A DNA stretch of 49,757 nt from IMG/VR virus record IMGVR_UViG_3300031616_000010, positions 1 through 49,757 of that record, one strand, 5' to 3'. This DNA is from a virus. Shown piece by piece: positions 33,990 to 41,495 of this stretch. Numbering within the stretch: the first letter of the stretch is position 1; the number at the start of each line of letters is the position of its first letter. The position numbers and the translations under genes are program-made. The notes beneath the pieces were generated by a model, which searched no databases, was not told where the DNA came from, and was given only the letters and a program-made list of their open reading frames with translations.

Positions 33990-34476
33990 GGCTCTTGGCC
34001 TTGAGATAGACTTCAAGACTGTGAAGGAGATCTTCGGCAAAGATCTTCTCCGTATCAATTACTATACTGCTATTCTTCCTGACGGACAGTATAGCTCCAT
34101 CAAGCCGATGTTAGACTGGATGGAGTACAACGGGTATACTATCGTCAAGAAGGATGCCAAGGAGTTCTTTGATTCGGCGACGGGGAGACGCAAGGTGAAG
34201 GGGAACATGGACATCGAGATGGCCGTTGATGCCCGTGAAGCTGCCAGTCACTGCAAAGATATCTGGCTATTCACTGGTGATGGTGATTTCACGTATCTGG
34301 TTCAGTCGTTGAAGCGTCTAGGTGCAAAGGTTACGGTTGTATCATCCATCAAGACACAGCCTTCGATGATTGCAGATGAACTCCGTCGTGCATGTGATGT
34401 CTTCATGGAACTCGAAGACTTCCTCGCACTACAACGTCCTATGACTATCGTTAAGGAGAAATCTCGATGGTCATGA
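33943..34476 (+). CDS. NYN-domain (LabA/DUF88-like) putative ribonuclease
   Basis: A 177-residue protein with the PIN-like NYN pattern: VFVDGANLY (D7) at the first strand, KVKGNMDIEMAVDARE (D90, D96) in the centre, LFTGDGDFTYLV (D113, D115) and DELRRACDVFMEL before the C-terminus. These conserved acidic residues form the metal site of NYN RNases. GGAGAG precedes the ATG at 33943; the open frame extends back to 33823, but that part only overlaps the gene before. The tail ends KEKSRWS, similar to the C-terminus of the 534-residue protein. Likely an RNase; target unknown. Confidence 0.85.
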   Translation: MISVFVDGANLYSTSKALGLEIDFKTVKEIFGKDLLRINYYTAILPDGQYSSIKPMLDWMEYNGYTIVKKDAKEFFDSATGRRKVKGNMDIEMAVDAREAASHCKDIWLFTGDGDFTYLVQSLKRLGAKVTVVSSIKTQPSMIADELRRACDVFMELEDFLALQRPMTIVKEKSRWS

Positions 34477-34664
34477 AAGATATCCGTGTCGGTCAGACAT
34501 TGTGGACTATCGAGAAGAAGAACGGTATCATCGATGGTATCGACTATCGAGACAAGACTGTCTTTGTCAATCACTATGACAACGGCAGAGGTGAATACGA
34601 CTTCGATGATCTCCTAGGTAACTGGGATGATCGTCTCAACCAATGGGTTATCAGCCCGCTTTAG
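34467..34664 (+). CDS. Small protein with SH3-like pattern
   Basis: A 65-residue protein (MVMKDIRVGQTLWTIEKKNG...) rich in short beta strands with IDGIDYRDKTVFVNHYDNG, which suggests a small beta-barrel. It overlaps the NYN gene by ten bases and has AAGGAG before the ATG. No specific family was recognised. Confidence 0.6.
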   Translation: MVMKDIRVGQTLWTIEKKNGIIDGIDYRDKTVFVNHYDNGRGEYDFDDLLGNWDDRLNQWVISPL

Positions 34665-34675
34665 GAGTCTTTATC

Positions 34676-34858
34676 ATGACTGACGTAACAGCAGAAGACA
34701 TCAGACTGGCACTCGAAGCACGTGAGACTATCAAGCTCATGCATTGGGAGGAAGGCAGGAAACGTACATGTAAGTACTGCAATCCGAAGTTGACATTTGT
34801 TACACGAAAAGAATTCAGAATCCATCACGTCGTCAAGCATACGACGAAGGTTCGTTAG
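34676..34858 (+). CDS. C2H2-type zinc finger protein
   Basis: A 60-residue protein. The ATG at 34676 follows TTAGGAG; the earlier in-frame ATG at 34643 lies in the gene before and lacks this. Its C-terminus has CKYCNPKLTFVTRKEFRIHH and then VVKH, a C-x2-C and H-x3/4-H pattern with the hydrophobic spacing of a classical finger. The N-terminal half is an acidic helix. It probably binds nucleic acid or protein. Confidence 0.65.
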   Translation: MTDVTAEDIRLALEARETIKLMHWEEGRKRTCKYCNPKLTFVTRKEFRIHHVVKHTTKVR

Positions 34859-34867
34859 GGGCTTATC

Positions 34868-35161
34868 ATGAGAGACTACAATGAACAATCTGATGACGCT
34901 TTCGGAGTATCTAATCATGCTCCTTGCTGTGCTTCTCTCTCTCGGAGTGCTAGCACAGCACATCAAGGAACGCGACAAACCCAACAAGCGCAGGTAGTAC
35001 CGCGTACCATCGAGGGTGCGCAGTTCCTCGATGGTGTTAGTATTCTCCTGCTATTGGCCGGAGGGTTTGTGGTTTATGCGTGCTGTCTGGCCTGGCGTGA
35101 CAGGTGCAATCACCTGTTTGACAACGATGACGATCCAGTCTCTGGAGACGACGTGTGGTGA
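34868..35161 (+). CDS. Single-pass membrane protein, overlapping a nested ORF
   Basis: A 97-residue frame. The first 45 residues are Ser/Gln/Ala-rich and look unstructured. Residues about 46-97 contain a hydrophobic helix (FLDGVSILLLLAGGFVVYAC), a short basic turn and a very acidic tail (NDDDPVSGDDVW). There is no start codon near the membrane part, so the first ATG is used even though its GGGG signal is weak. The N-terminal part overlaps the 38-residue ORF at 34881 in another frame; one or both may be expressed. Confidence 0.5.
   Translation: MRDYNEQSDDAFGVSNHAPCCASLSRSASTAHQGTRQTQQAQVVPRTIEGAQFLDGVSILLLLAGGFVVYACCLAWRDRCNHLFDNDDDPVSGDDVW
34881..34997 (+). CDS. Nested 38-residue membrane peptide
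   Basis: An ORF inside the beginning of the preceding one (MNNLMTLSEYLIMLLAVLLS..., ending HIKERDKPNKRR), with a clear hydrophobic helix and a basic end. It looks more protein-like than the overlapping frame at the same place. The GAGAC before it is only a weak ribosome site. The layout, with two membrane proteins in overlapping frames, recalls nested spanin genes, but no lipobox is seen. Confidence 0.4.
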   Translation: MNNLMTLSEYLIMLLAVLLSLGVLAQHIKERDKPNKRR

Positions 35162-35189
35162 TCTACACCATCCAATACAGTTCCTGTAG

Positions 35190-35217
35190 TTGCGCTAGTT
35201 CTTATCTATGCTAGACT
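35190..35217 (+). promoter_or_regulatory. TTGCG-type promoter
   Basis: TTGCGC (35190-35195), 16 bases, TAGACT (35212-35217), with TATGC before the -10 box. It shares AGTTGCG and ATGCTAGACT with the promoter at 32364. It stands 105 bases before the 185-residue gene. The leader between is A-rich and purine-rich without clear structure. Confidence 0.65.
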
Positions 35218-35322
35218 GTGTATAGTGAAAGAACAAAGAAAACAAGTGGAGAAAAAAGAAAGGAATACCGTACAGTGTAAAAAACACCGTGTCAAGAGGG
35301 AAAATGCAGAAAGGAGAAGAAT

Positions 35323-35880
35323 ATGGGAAGACTTCATCCTAACGTATTGAAGGTACGCAAGCAGAAGCGTCAAGGCAGGCGTGCTTGGTTCAAGGATTAC
35401 GGGGGAGCGGTACATGTACCTAGAAGTGTGGGCAAATCTGACATTCCTGATGACGCACAGGCGTTATTCAATTACCGTGATCGTGGTAATACTACAGCGT
35501 TCGATCCGTTTCTTAACGCCATCTTCCCGGGGGTGAAGTCTACGAGTGTTGAACGTAAGTTCGCACTGACACGGGCAGATGAAGAGAAGCTAATCGACCG
35601 ACTGTCGCAGGATGACTTCTGCGATTTCGTAACTCTGAAGGATACACCGAAGCTTCAGACGAGGCTGACGTATATCTTCAATCGCAAGAAGACTCGTTTC
35701 TTCTTCGTCGAAGTATGGTATGCCGAAGAAGCAAGCTTCCTCCGTATCTCGAAAGAATATGGAGAACGCGATAATCAGATATTTAATTTCAGTCATTTCA
35801 ATACAGGTTTCATTCGCTGGGTGGAAGTTCTTCCAATCACCAGCCTAGAGCTCGTCCTCCCGAGACGAGACGGTAGGTAA
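35323..35880 (+). CDS. Basic hypothetical protein
   Basis: A 185-residue protein (MGRLHPNVLKVRKQKRQGRR...) with AAAGGAG before the ATG and its own promoter and terminator, so it forms a single-gene unit. The N-terminus is strongly basic and the rest is mixed alpha/beta with RKKTRFFFVEVWY in the centre. No family was recognised. Separate control suggests a regulatory or take-over role, which is inference. Confidence 0.7.
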   Translation: MGRLHPNVLKVRKQKRQGRRAWFKDYGGAVHVPRSVGKSDIPDDAQALFNYRDRGNTTAFDPFLNAIFPGVKSTSVERKFALTRADEEKLIDRLSQDDFCDFVTLKDTPKLQTRLTYIFNRKKTRFFFVEVWYAEEASFLRISKEYGERDNQIFNFSHFNTGFIRWVEVLPITSLELVLPRRDGR

Positions 35881-35899
35881 CTTCCCCAACCTACCGATT

Positions 35900-35948
35900 G
35901 GCCCCTTCCCTTGCAGCATACGATGCAGGACGAAGGGGCCTTTTGTTT
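35900..35948 (+). terminator. Intrinsic terminator
   Basis: GGCCCCTTC (35900-35908) pairs with GAAGGGGCC (35932-35940), with an inner TGCA...TGCA, followed by TTTTGTTT. It ends the 185-residue gene unit. The open frame of the next gene runs through it, which supports a later start for that gene. Confidence 0.85.
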
Positions 35949-35966
35949 ATCACCAAGGAGGAGGCT

Positions 35967-36485
35967 ATGCGATGGAATGAACTGCCTAGTATGCTTGGAA
36001 ATCTCTACGGCACATTCGCCGAGTGGAGCTTCAGGAATGAAGTCGAACTCGACGTCGTCGTAGTAGTCACCGTCATCGGGATCATAGCTCTCCTATACAA
36101 GGAACAGCGTGTGAAGCGACGGCGACTTCACCGACTGTTCTGGGGAATGCTTATGAAACGAAAGGATCGTGAGAAGTTCCAGTTGATGCGGTTCGAAGAC
36201 AGTATCGTCGATGCGGCTATGGAAATGGTGCACACCGGCGACATGACTGAAGCTCAGGAACGGGCTTGGTTTATTTTCTTCAGTGAGAAGCTGGGAATGA
36301 TGGGGCTGAGGCCGCAGAAGAACGTCAAGCGTTCAATCTCTGAACGTCTGAAGTTCAAACAACGCTTCGGTTTATTACCTGTACATATTCCCGGCGGACC
36401 ACCAGAAGTCACCGTCGACGAAACGTACCAACCCAAGGAGAAGAAGGGCCTAGCCCTTTCGAAGTTCCTCTCGCCTAAATGGTGA
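35967..36485 (+). CDS. Membrane-anchored hypothetical protein
   Basis: A 172-residue protein (MRWNELPSMLGNLYGTFAEW...) with one membrane helix at about residues 28-44 (LDVVVVVTVIGIIALLY), then a basic cytoplasmic-type region (KRRRLHRLFWGMLMKRKDRE) and a helical domain. AAGGAGGAGG lies just before ATG 35967; the frame upstream passes through a terminator and is not used. No family was recognised. Confidence 0.65.
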   Translation: MRWNELPSMLGNLYGTFAEWSFRNEVELDVVVVVTVIGIIALLYKEQRVKRRRLHRLFWGMLMKRKDREKFQLMRFEDSIVDAAMEMVHTGDMTEAQERAWFIFFSEKLGMMGLRPQKNVKRSISERLKFKQRFGLLPVHIPGGPPEVTVDETYQPKEKKGLALSKFLSPKW

Positions 36486-36488
36486 GGC

Positions 36489-38093
36489 ATGGGCAACAAT
36501 CGTCCACGTTCTCGCTGCGACGTCTGCGGCAGATGGACTAATGATCTGCTACTTCATCGGAGAGTTACCGGTCATGTCCCGGTAAGACAATTGTCTGAGT
36601 CTAAATACGTCAACCATCTCAAAACGGAGAAGAAGATGTCTTACCACAAACCAGCCTATTCGAGTTCAAACGTCCAGGTGAAGCCCGGCTTCACAGTTCC
36701 GGAGACACTCCTGCACAAACTCGTCACCGAGAATCGAACAGCGATCAGCATCGTCGTTCGAACGAAGGCAGCGATCGATATCGAGAAGCACAAGATCGAG
36801 CACGACGTCGCCGGCACCATCAAGTTCATGAAGCAGGTCGAGAGCAACACCAAGAACTTCTCTCGGATGTACTGCTTCCATTCCTTTCCTGCCGAGTACG
36901 ACGACGAGGCCGAGCTTCAGCCTTTCGTCCTGCTCCGAGACAGCAAGAAGAATCCTCTCGCTGTCGTCGCCATCGAAGGCGACTTTCCCAAGTACGTTGA
37001 TACTTCGGCCGACGGTTTCTCCGAAGCTTACAAGCTCATGGATACTTGGCTTGGCGACAAAGTCGTCGACATGTACAAGCTCATCGGAAACAATCCGCAG
37101 AAGATTTATGAATACCTCCGCGCTGAGCAGTTCGCCAAGGACTTCAACGAACAAGTCGGACATCGCGGTTCACTGTCTTTCATGCTTAACATCGGCGAGC
37201 AATTCGCCCAGGAGAAGAACGATGCCGGCGTCAGCGGCGATTGGGGTCAGGCCTCGTTCGCCTACGGGTATACCGAGCCGGTCATTCAGGCAGCTACGCC
37301 TGCTGTGGTCGAGAAGGTGGAAGCTCCCGTTGTTCCGCCGGTGAAGAAGTCGCGGTGGGCTGACGACGACGAACCAGTCAAGGAGGTCACACCCCCGAAG
37401 GTTCCCGAGAAGGCTCCTGAAACTCCGGTCGAGAAGGTGGCTGCTGAACTTCCGAAGCAGCGTACCTTCACGCCGCCTGCCAACTTGCACGGCAAGCCGT
37501 TGAAGGCTTGGTACCGCAACATCTCCGGCGATCTCCCGAAGAACTGGGCTGAACGTCCTGATGTCGTGCTCGAAGCTACGACGCCAAAGGCCAGCGTACC
37601 CAAGACCGATACCGCTGTCGCTGACGCCATGAAGGCGGCACAGGCGCAGAAGAACGACAAGGAGATCGTCGCCAACAGTATGCCAATCGTCTCCGGCGAT
37701 AAGCAGAAGGCTGCCAACGAGTTCGTCAAGAAGTACATCGGCGATGGATCTGCGATCATCAAGGATCCTGTCGCTTCGGCTGCTATGGAAAGCAAACTTC
37801 CAGTGTTCGCCGAACTCATGGCTGGCTCCGGTATGAAGAACTTGAACGACCTCCAGAAGTGGACGTCGGCATTCAAGTTCATCTTTGTCAAGCAGCATCC
37901 TGAACTCGCTGCCCTGGCGCTGATCCAACTCGTCAACCGCGTCCGTGATCTCGAACTCTCCGGCGATAAGACGTTGGGGGAGCTGACGAACACGGAAGCA
38001 CCGATCGTTACGACACCTCCGGTCGAGGAACCTTTGATTCCCTCGCCGGTTGAGCCAGTCGTCGAGCCCAAGAAGGTCTCGCGCTGGGCATGA
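36489..38093 (+). CDS. Modular 534-aa protein: zinc finger, main domain, SRWA tails
   Basis: An N-terminal finger-like part (CDVCGRWTNDLLLHRRVTGH), then an in-frame second start at 36636 (MSYHKPAYSSSN) preceded by ACGGAGAAGAAG. A structured region runs to about residue 260, followed by a Pro/Val/Glu linker with KKSRWADDDE, the WYR motif domain (about 326-355) shared with the 71-residue protein, an Ala-rich helical domain and a second Pro-rich tail ending KKVSRWA. From 36636 the codons become GC-rich and biased. Two products of 534 and 485 residues are possible. Function unknown; SRW tails may be docking motifs. Confidence 0.75.
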   Translation: MGNNRPRSRCDVCGRWTNDLLLHRRVTGHVPVRQLSESKYVNHLKTEKKMSYHKPAYSSSNVQVKPGFTVPETLLHKLVTENRTAISIVVRTKAAIDIEKHKIEHDVAGTIKFMKQVESNTKNFSRMYCFHSFPAEYDDEAELQPFVLLRDSKKNPLAVVAIEGDFPKYVDTSADGFSEAYKLMDTWLGDKVVDMYKLIGNNPQKIYEYLRAEQFAKDFNEQVGHRGSLSFMLNIGEQFAQEKNDAGVSGDWGQASFAYGYTEPVIQAATPAVVEKVEAPVVPPVKKSRWADDDEPVKEVTPPKVPEKAPETPVEKVAAELPKQRTFTPPANLHGKPLKAWYRNISGDLPKNWAERPDVVLEATTPKASVPKTDTAVADAMKAAQAQKNDKEIVANSMPIVSGDKQKAANEFVKKYIGDGSAIIKDPVASAAMESKLPVFAELMAGSGMKNLNDLQKWTSAFKFIFVKQHPELAALALIQLVNRVRDLELSGDKTLGELTNTEAPIVTTPPVEEPLIPSPVEPVVEPKKVSRWA

Positions 38094-38180
38094 ACAACGC
38101 CTAGTCTATGTCCCGTTACTAGGTATTGTGGATGGAGATCAGGAGCCGCCCTCCTGGTCTCCACTTCAATGGAGGAATTC

Positions 38181-38873
38181 ATGCTCACGAATACGATACG
38201 GAAGATCGTGCCTACCTTCGGATATACTGTGCCTACTCGTGAGGAATTCCTTGCAGAGTTGGCCAAAACGAAGTATACTCCGGATATCTCCAAGATCGAA
38301 GAATACGCTTGGATGCCTGTGTTCGTCTGCGACGAACTCAAGAAGAACCACCTGAAGCACAACCTGCTCGGTGATGAACTCCATTACGCTGGACCCGCGT
38401 TCACACGGATGACGTTTCGTCTGTGGGAGAAACGCTCTGATCCTACCGCTTCCCCAATCCCAATGAAGGCGCAGAAAGAAGAGAACGGTTTCGTTCGCTA
38501 CTTCCCTCCGCCGGCTAGAATCAAGGGAGAGGTCTGGATTATTAGGCCTCAGCAGTTTTTAGTGCTTGACACGTACAAGCAGAATACGGTAGAATTCCGC
38601 CGTAAACGTGTCGAGGTTCTCCTACCTCATCGGCCTCTGGTGTGGCTGAAGGATCCTTACAAAGATCCTGAGAATACATTATCAGGCTATCGCCCACCGA
38701 TTAAGCTCGGTGATGAACTTGTCTACATCTTCAAACCTTGGATGTACATCGGGCGGTCCAGTTTCTGGGATCCGCATCTGACTGCATTCGACTATGAAGC
38801 TGGTAGTCTTTTCAAATCAGATCGTGAATGGTGTCAGCAGTTCTACCACGTCCGTCGACCGGGCAAGAAATAA
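38181..38873 (+). CDS. Gamma-glutamylcyclotransferase-like fold protein, catalytic Glu missing
   Basis: A 230-residue protein. ATG 38181 is preceded by GGAGG, which lies inside the earlier candidate start at 38169. The centre follows the GGCT/AIG2-like pattern: PVFVCDELKKNHLKHNLLGD in place of the YGxLxxG loop, GPAFTRM, then KGEVWIIRPQQFLVLD, TYKQNTVEFRRKRVEVLL. The family normally has LDxxE with a catalytic Glu; here the residue is Lys. It is therefore probably not a cyclotransferase and may bind a ligand or protein. It overlaps the primase gene by 46 bases. Confidence 0.6.
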   Translation: MLTNTIRKIVPTFGYTVPTREEFLAELAKTKYTPDISKIEEYAWMPVFVCDELKKNHLKHNLLGDELHYAGPAFTRMTFRLWEKRSDPTASPIPMKAQKEENGFVRYFPPPARIKGEVWIIRPQQFLVLDTYKQNTVEFRRKRVEVLLPHRPLVWLKDPYKDPENTLSGYRPPIKLGDELVYIFKPWMYIGRSSFWDPHLTAFDYEAGSLFKSDREWCQQFYHVRRPGKK

Positions 38874-40414
38874 TCGAACAACATATCCCTTGCGAAAGTT
38901 GTGGCTCATCAGATGCCAAGTGTGTGTACGCTGATGGCCACAGTTATTGTTTTTCATGCAAACATTATTCTAAGTCTAAGGAGTTAAATATCATTGCCAA
39001 CACAGAGAGCTTTACTTATGAGTATTTACCGTGGCGAGGGGTATCCAAAGAAACATTTGCCTTCTTTGACGTCAAGACTAAGATTGATGCTGAAGGTGCT
39101 CCTGTATCCATTGGTTTTAAGTATCCTAATCTTTCGTATAAAGTTCGTTCGTTACGTGAGAAAGCATTTCATTCGATAGGCGATATCTCCAAAGCAGGTT
39201 TATTTGGGCGTAACAAGTTCGGCCCTGGCAGTCACAAGTATGTGACGATAACTGAAGGAGAGTTGGATGCTCTATCCCTTTATCAAGTACTCCGCAGCCC
39301 TGTTGTTAGCGTGCGAAGCAGCAGTTCTGCTAAGCTGGACTGTACAAACGATCGATCCTGGCTTGCGTCGTTTGAACGAGTGTACCTCTGCTTTGACGGC
39401 GATGGCCCAGGCAGAGAAGCGGCTGCTGAAGTCGCTAAGCTCTTCGATTTCAACAAGGTTTACCACGTCAAGTTCCCCGGAGGCGACCGAAAAGACGCCA
39501 ACGATTACGTCCGTGCCGGAGAGTCAGACGCCTTAAGGAATATCTGGTCGAACGCTAGGAGGTATCAGCCTGACAATATCAAGAGTGATCTTGAAACTTT
39601 CAGGCAGATACTTTCAGCGAAGCCTGTTTATGGTATTGAGTACCCTTGGCCTGCTTTGACAGCAGCCACTTATGGTATACGAACCAAAGAGAGTGTACTG
39701 ATTACAGCTCTCGAAGGTGTAGGTAAGACAGAGGTCTGCCATGCGATTGAACATGTTCTCCTCAAGAAGACCGAAAGCAACGTCGGTGCTATCTACATTG
39801 AAGAACCTGAGAAAAGGCATCTCGAAGCTCTCGCTGGACTTGAACTCAGGCAACCTGTACATCTACCTGATCGCCTTGCTACAGATGACCAAGTCTTTGA
39901 GGCATTTCGAAAGGTTGTTGGGAAGGACGACAGACTATATCTGTATAGCCATTTTGGCTCAGACGATCCGGATGTTATTCTCGACACTATCCGATTTCTC
40001 GTGGCTGCTCGTTCTTGTCGGTATATTATTCTGGATCATATCTCTATGGTTGTTAGCGGCCTTAAATCGCGCGATGCAACCCAAGCCCTCGACTACCTCT
40101 CGACGCGCCTCCAAATGATGTTGATGGAGTTAGACTTCGCGTTAATTCTTGTGTCTCATGTCAATGATGAACTCCTCACCCGAGGAAGCAGGAACATATC
40201 GAAGGTAGGGAATACTTGGATCCATCTTTCGAGAGACCTAAAGGCCTCGGATGACAGGTTGGTTCGAACGACAAACGTCTCCTTGTTCAAGAATAGGTTT
40301 GCTTGGAAGACTGGTCCGATTTGTGATCTGATCTTCGATCCCGAGACATACACACTCAGCGAGGCGGCAAATGACAACGCATCAGATAGCCGAGCTTCGA
40401 CGCTGGCGGCGTGA
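38828..40414 (+). CDS. Primase-helicase, T7 gp4-like
   Basis: A 528-residue fusion. Zinc site C22/C25...C41/C44 (CESC and CFSC), TOPRIM motifs EGELDA (143-148) and FDGDGPGRE (189-197), then a RecA-type helicase with P-loop ALEGVGKT (294-301), Walker B YIILDHISMVV (D403) and the LVSHVNDE motif (H444). This is the order of the T7 gp4 bifunctional enzyme that unwinds DNA and makes primers at the fork. The start overlaps the preceding gene and has a weak ribosome site, so coupling is likely. Confidence 0.92.
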   Translation: MVSAVLPRPSTGQEIIEQHIPCESCGSSDAKCVYADGHSYCFSCKHYSKSKELNIIANTESFTYEYLPWRGVSKETFAFFDVKTKIDAEGAPVSIGFKYPNLSYKVRSLREKAFHSIGDISKAGLFGRNKFGPGSHKYVTITEGELDALSLYQVLRSPVVSVRSSSSAKLDCTNDRSWLASFERVYLCFDGDGPGREAAAEVAKLFDFNKVYHVKFPGGDRKDANDYVRAGESDALRNIWSNARRYQPDNIKSDLETFRQILSAKPVYGIEYPWPALTAATYGIRTKESVLITALEGVGKTEVCHAIEHVLLKKTESNVGAIYIEEPEKRHLEALAGLELRQPVHLPDRLATDDQVFEAFRKVVGKDDRLYLYSHFGSDDPDVILDTIRFLVAARSCRYIILDHISMVVSGLKSRDATQALDYLSTRLQMMLMELDFALILVSHVNDELLTRGSRNISKVGNTWIHLSRDLKASDDRLVRTTNVSLFKNRFAWKTGPICDLIFDPETYTLSEAANDNASDSRASTLAA

Positions 40415-40598
40415 GAAAACTTATATCACAGGGTATGTCTACCATGATCCCAATGACATTTGGGAAGATGGTGAGTTTACTGATTTCAATTTATCAGATC
40501 ATCCGAGCTATAACATCTCCGATAATGGTTCTTTCTATATCCTCGTCATCGATAAGACACAGATATTCAAACTCGCGAAAGACGAGGAAGTGAAATGA
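40371..40598 (+). CDS. Hypothetical protein between helicase and UDG
   Basis: A 75-residue protein (MTTHQIAELRRWRREKTYIT...) overlapping the primase-helicase end by 44 bases and the uracil glycosylase start by four. A GAGG lies before the ATG. It has a basic N-terminus, then an acidic and aromatic body with an ILVIDKTQIFKLAKD strand at the end. No family was recognised; coupling suggests a replication accessory role. Confidence 0.6.
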   Translation: MTTHQIAELRRWRREKTYITGYVYHDPNDIWEDGEFTDFNLSDHPSYNISDNGSFYILVIDKTQIFKLAKDEEVK

Positions 40599-41323
40599 AA
40601 ATCAAAGGCTGGGACTTATCCTTCTTCTCCTCTGGCGAATGGCAGGTATGCGATGAACGTCTCAAAGACATTGAGAAGATTAATCGTCCTCTTGGGGCTG
40701 GATATCCGGGTTACTCGCCTGGCAGGGACAAACTCTTTGCGGCTCTACGAGCTATACCGGCGGGAGAAGTCCGTTGCTGCATTATTGGGCAAGATCCCTA
40801 CCCCTCACCCAGGTATGCGACAGGGTTTGCATTTTCCGTACCTGTCGATATCCCCACCGAGGAATGGCCTCCTACACTTAAAACCTTTCTATCCGAGTAT
40901 TCCTCTGACCTCGGACTCCCTAGTCCACATCACGGTAACCTCGAAGAATGGAGTTCACGAGGCGTACTTCTGTGGAACGCCATCCCAAGTTGCAGCGCAG
41001 GTCAGTCGCTATCTCACGACTGGCGAGACGATTCTTGGGGATATCTCACACGGGAAATAGTAACCATCCTTGCCAAGAGAGGAATAACCTTTGCGTTACT
41101 TGGACAAGTGGCACGTCGTAGTCTTAACCTTATCAGTCCTGCTAACAATGCTATCGTTGTCACGTCCCACCCTTCGCCACGAGGGTCTATGGCCAGTAGA
41201 ACACCGTTCATCGGTAGCAGGATCTTTAGCACGATAAACGATAGACTCAACGATCTAGCTCTTGAGCCTATTGACTGGAGGCTTCATGAACAAGAACCTC
41301 AAGGAAGTACTCGTAAGAGTTGA
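40595..41323 (+). CDS. ung: Uracil-DNA glycosylase, family 1-like
   Basis: A 242-residue enzyme with the water-activating motif CCIIGQDPYPSP (D67), GVLLWNAIPSC (N128) and the minor-groove loop TSHPSPRGS (H192). Family 1 normally has GQDPYH and HPSPLS, so both motifs are slightly altered (P for H, RG for LS). It removes uracil from DNA. In a phage it would repair its own genome or process host DNA. Placement between helicase and polymerase genes fits the replication operon. It starts with an ATGA overlap. Confidence 0.9.
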   Translation: MKIKGWDLSFFSSGEWQVCDERLKDIEKINRPLGAGYPGYSPGRDKLFAALRAIPAGEVRCCIIGQDPYPSPRYATGFAFSVPVDIPTEEWPPTLKTFLSEYSSDLGLPSPHHGNLEEWSSRGVLLWNAIPSCSAGQSLSHDWRDDSWGYLTREIVTILAKRGITFALLGQVARRSLNLISPANNAIVVTSHPSPRGSMASRTPFIGSRIFSTINDRLNDLALEPIDWRLHEQEPQGSTRKS

Positions 41324-41495
41324 ATACCACGGGCAAGTGTGGTATATCGTCAAAGAATTAACAATGGGACAAACCCATGAAGACCCCAACAGTAGCCTTT
41401 GGGAAAGCAACGGAAGCCCTTTCCAAACTTCTCGAAGGCAAAACTCCCAAAGAAGTAGCTCACGAAGTCGGATTAGTCAGACAAAGAATGACTGA
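41286..41495 (+). CDS. Small protein overlapping UDG and the next gene
   Basis: A 69-residue ORF with GGAGGCTTC before the ATG. Residues 1-30 (MNKNLKEVLVRVEYHGQVWY...) look like genuine protein. The rest (Ser/Arg/Gln-rich) lies over the next gene in another frame and is less convincing. Either the overlap is real or the frame was altered near 41375. No family was recognised. Confidence 0.5.
   Translation: MNKNLKEVLVRVEYHGQVWYIVKELTMGQTHEDPNSSLWESNGSPFQTSRRQNSQRSSSRSRISQTKND

Noticed and set aside
35225-35350. 41-codon GTG frame right after the 35190 promoter
   Set aside because: It would be nearly leaderless, its product is almost only Lys, Arg and Glu from an A-rich leader, and it overlaps the well-supported gene at 35323.
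37286-38362. 358-codon minus-strand frame opposite the 534-residue gene
   Set aside because: It is a shadow of a GC-rich biased gene; the plus frame has ribosome sites, recognisable repeats and the operon direction.
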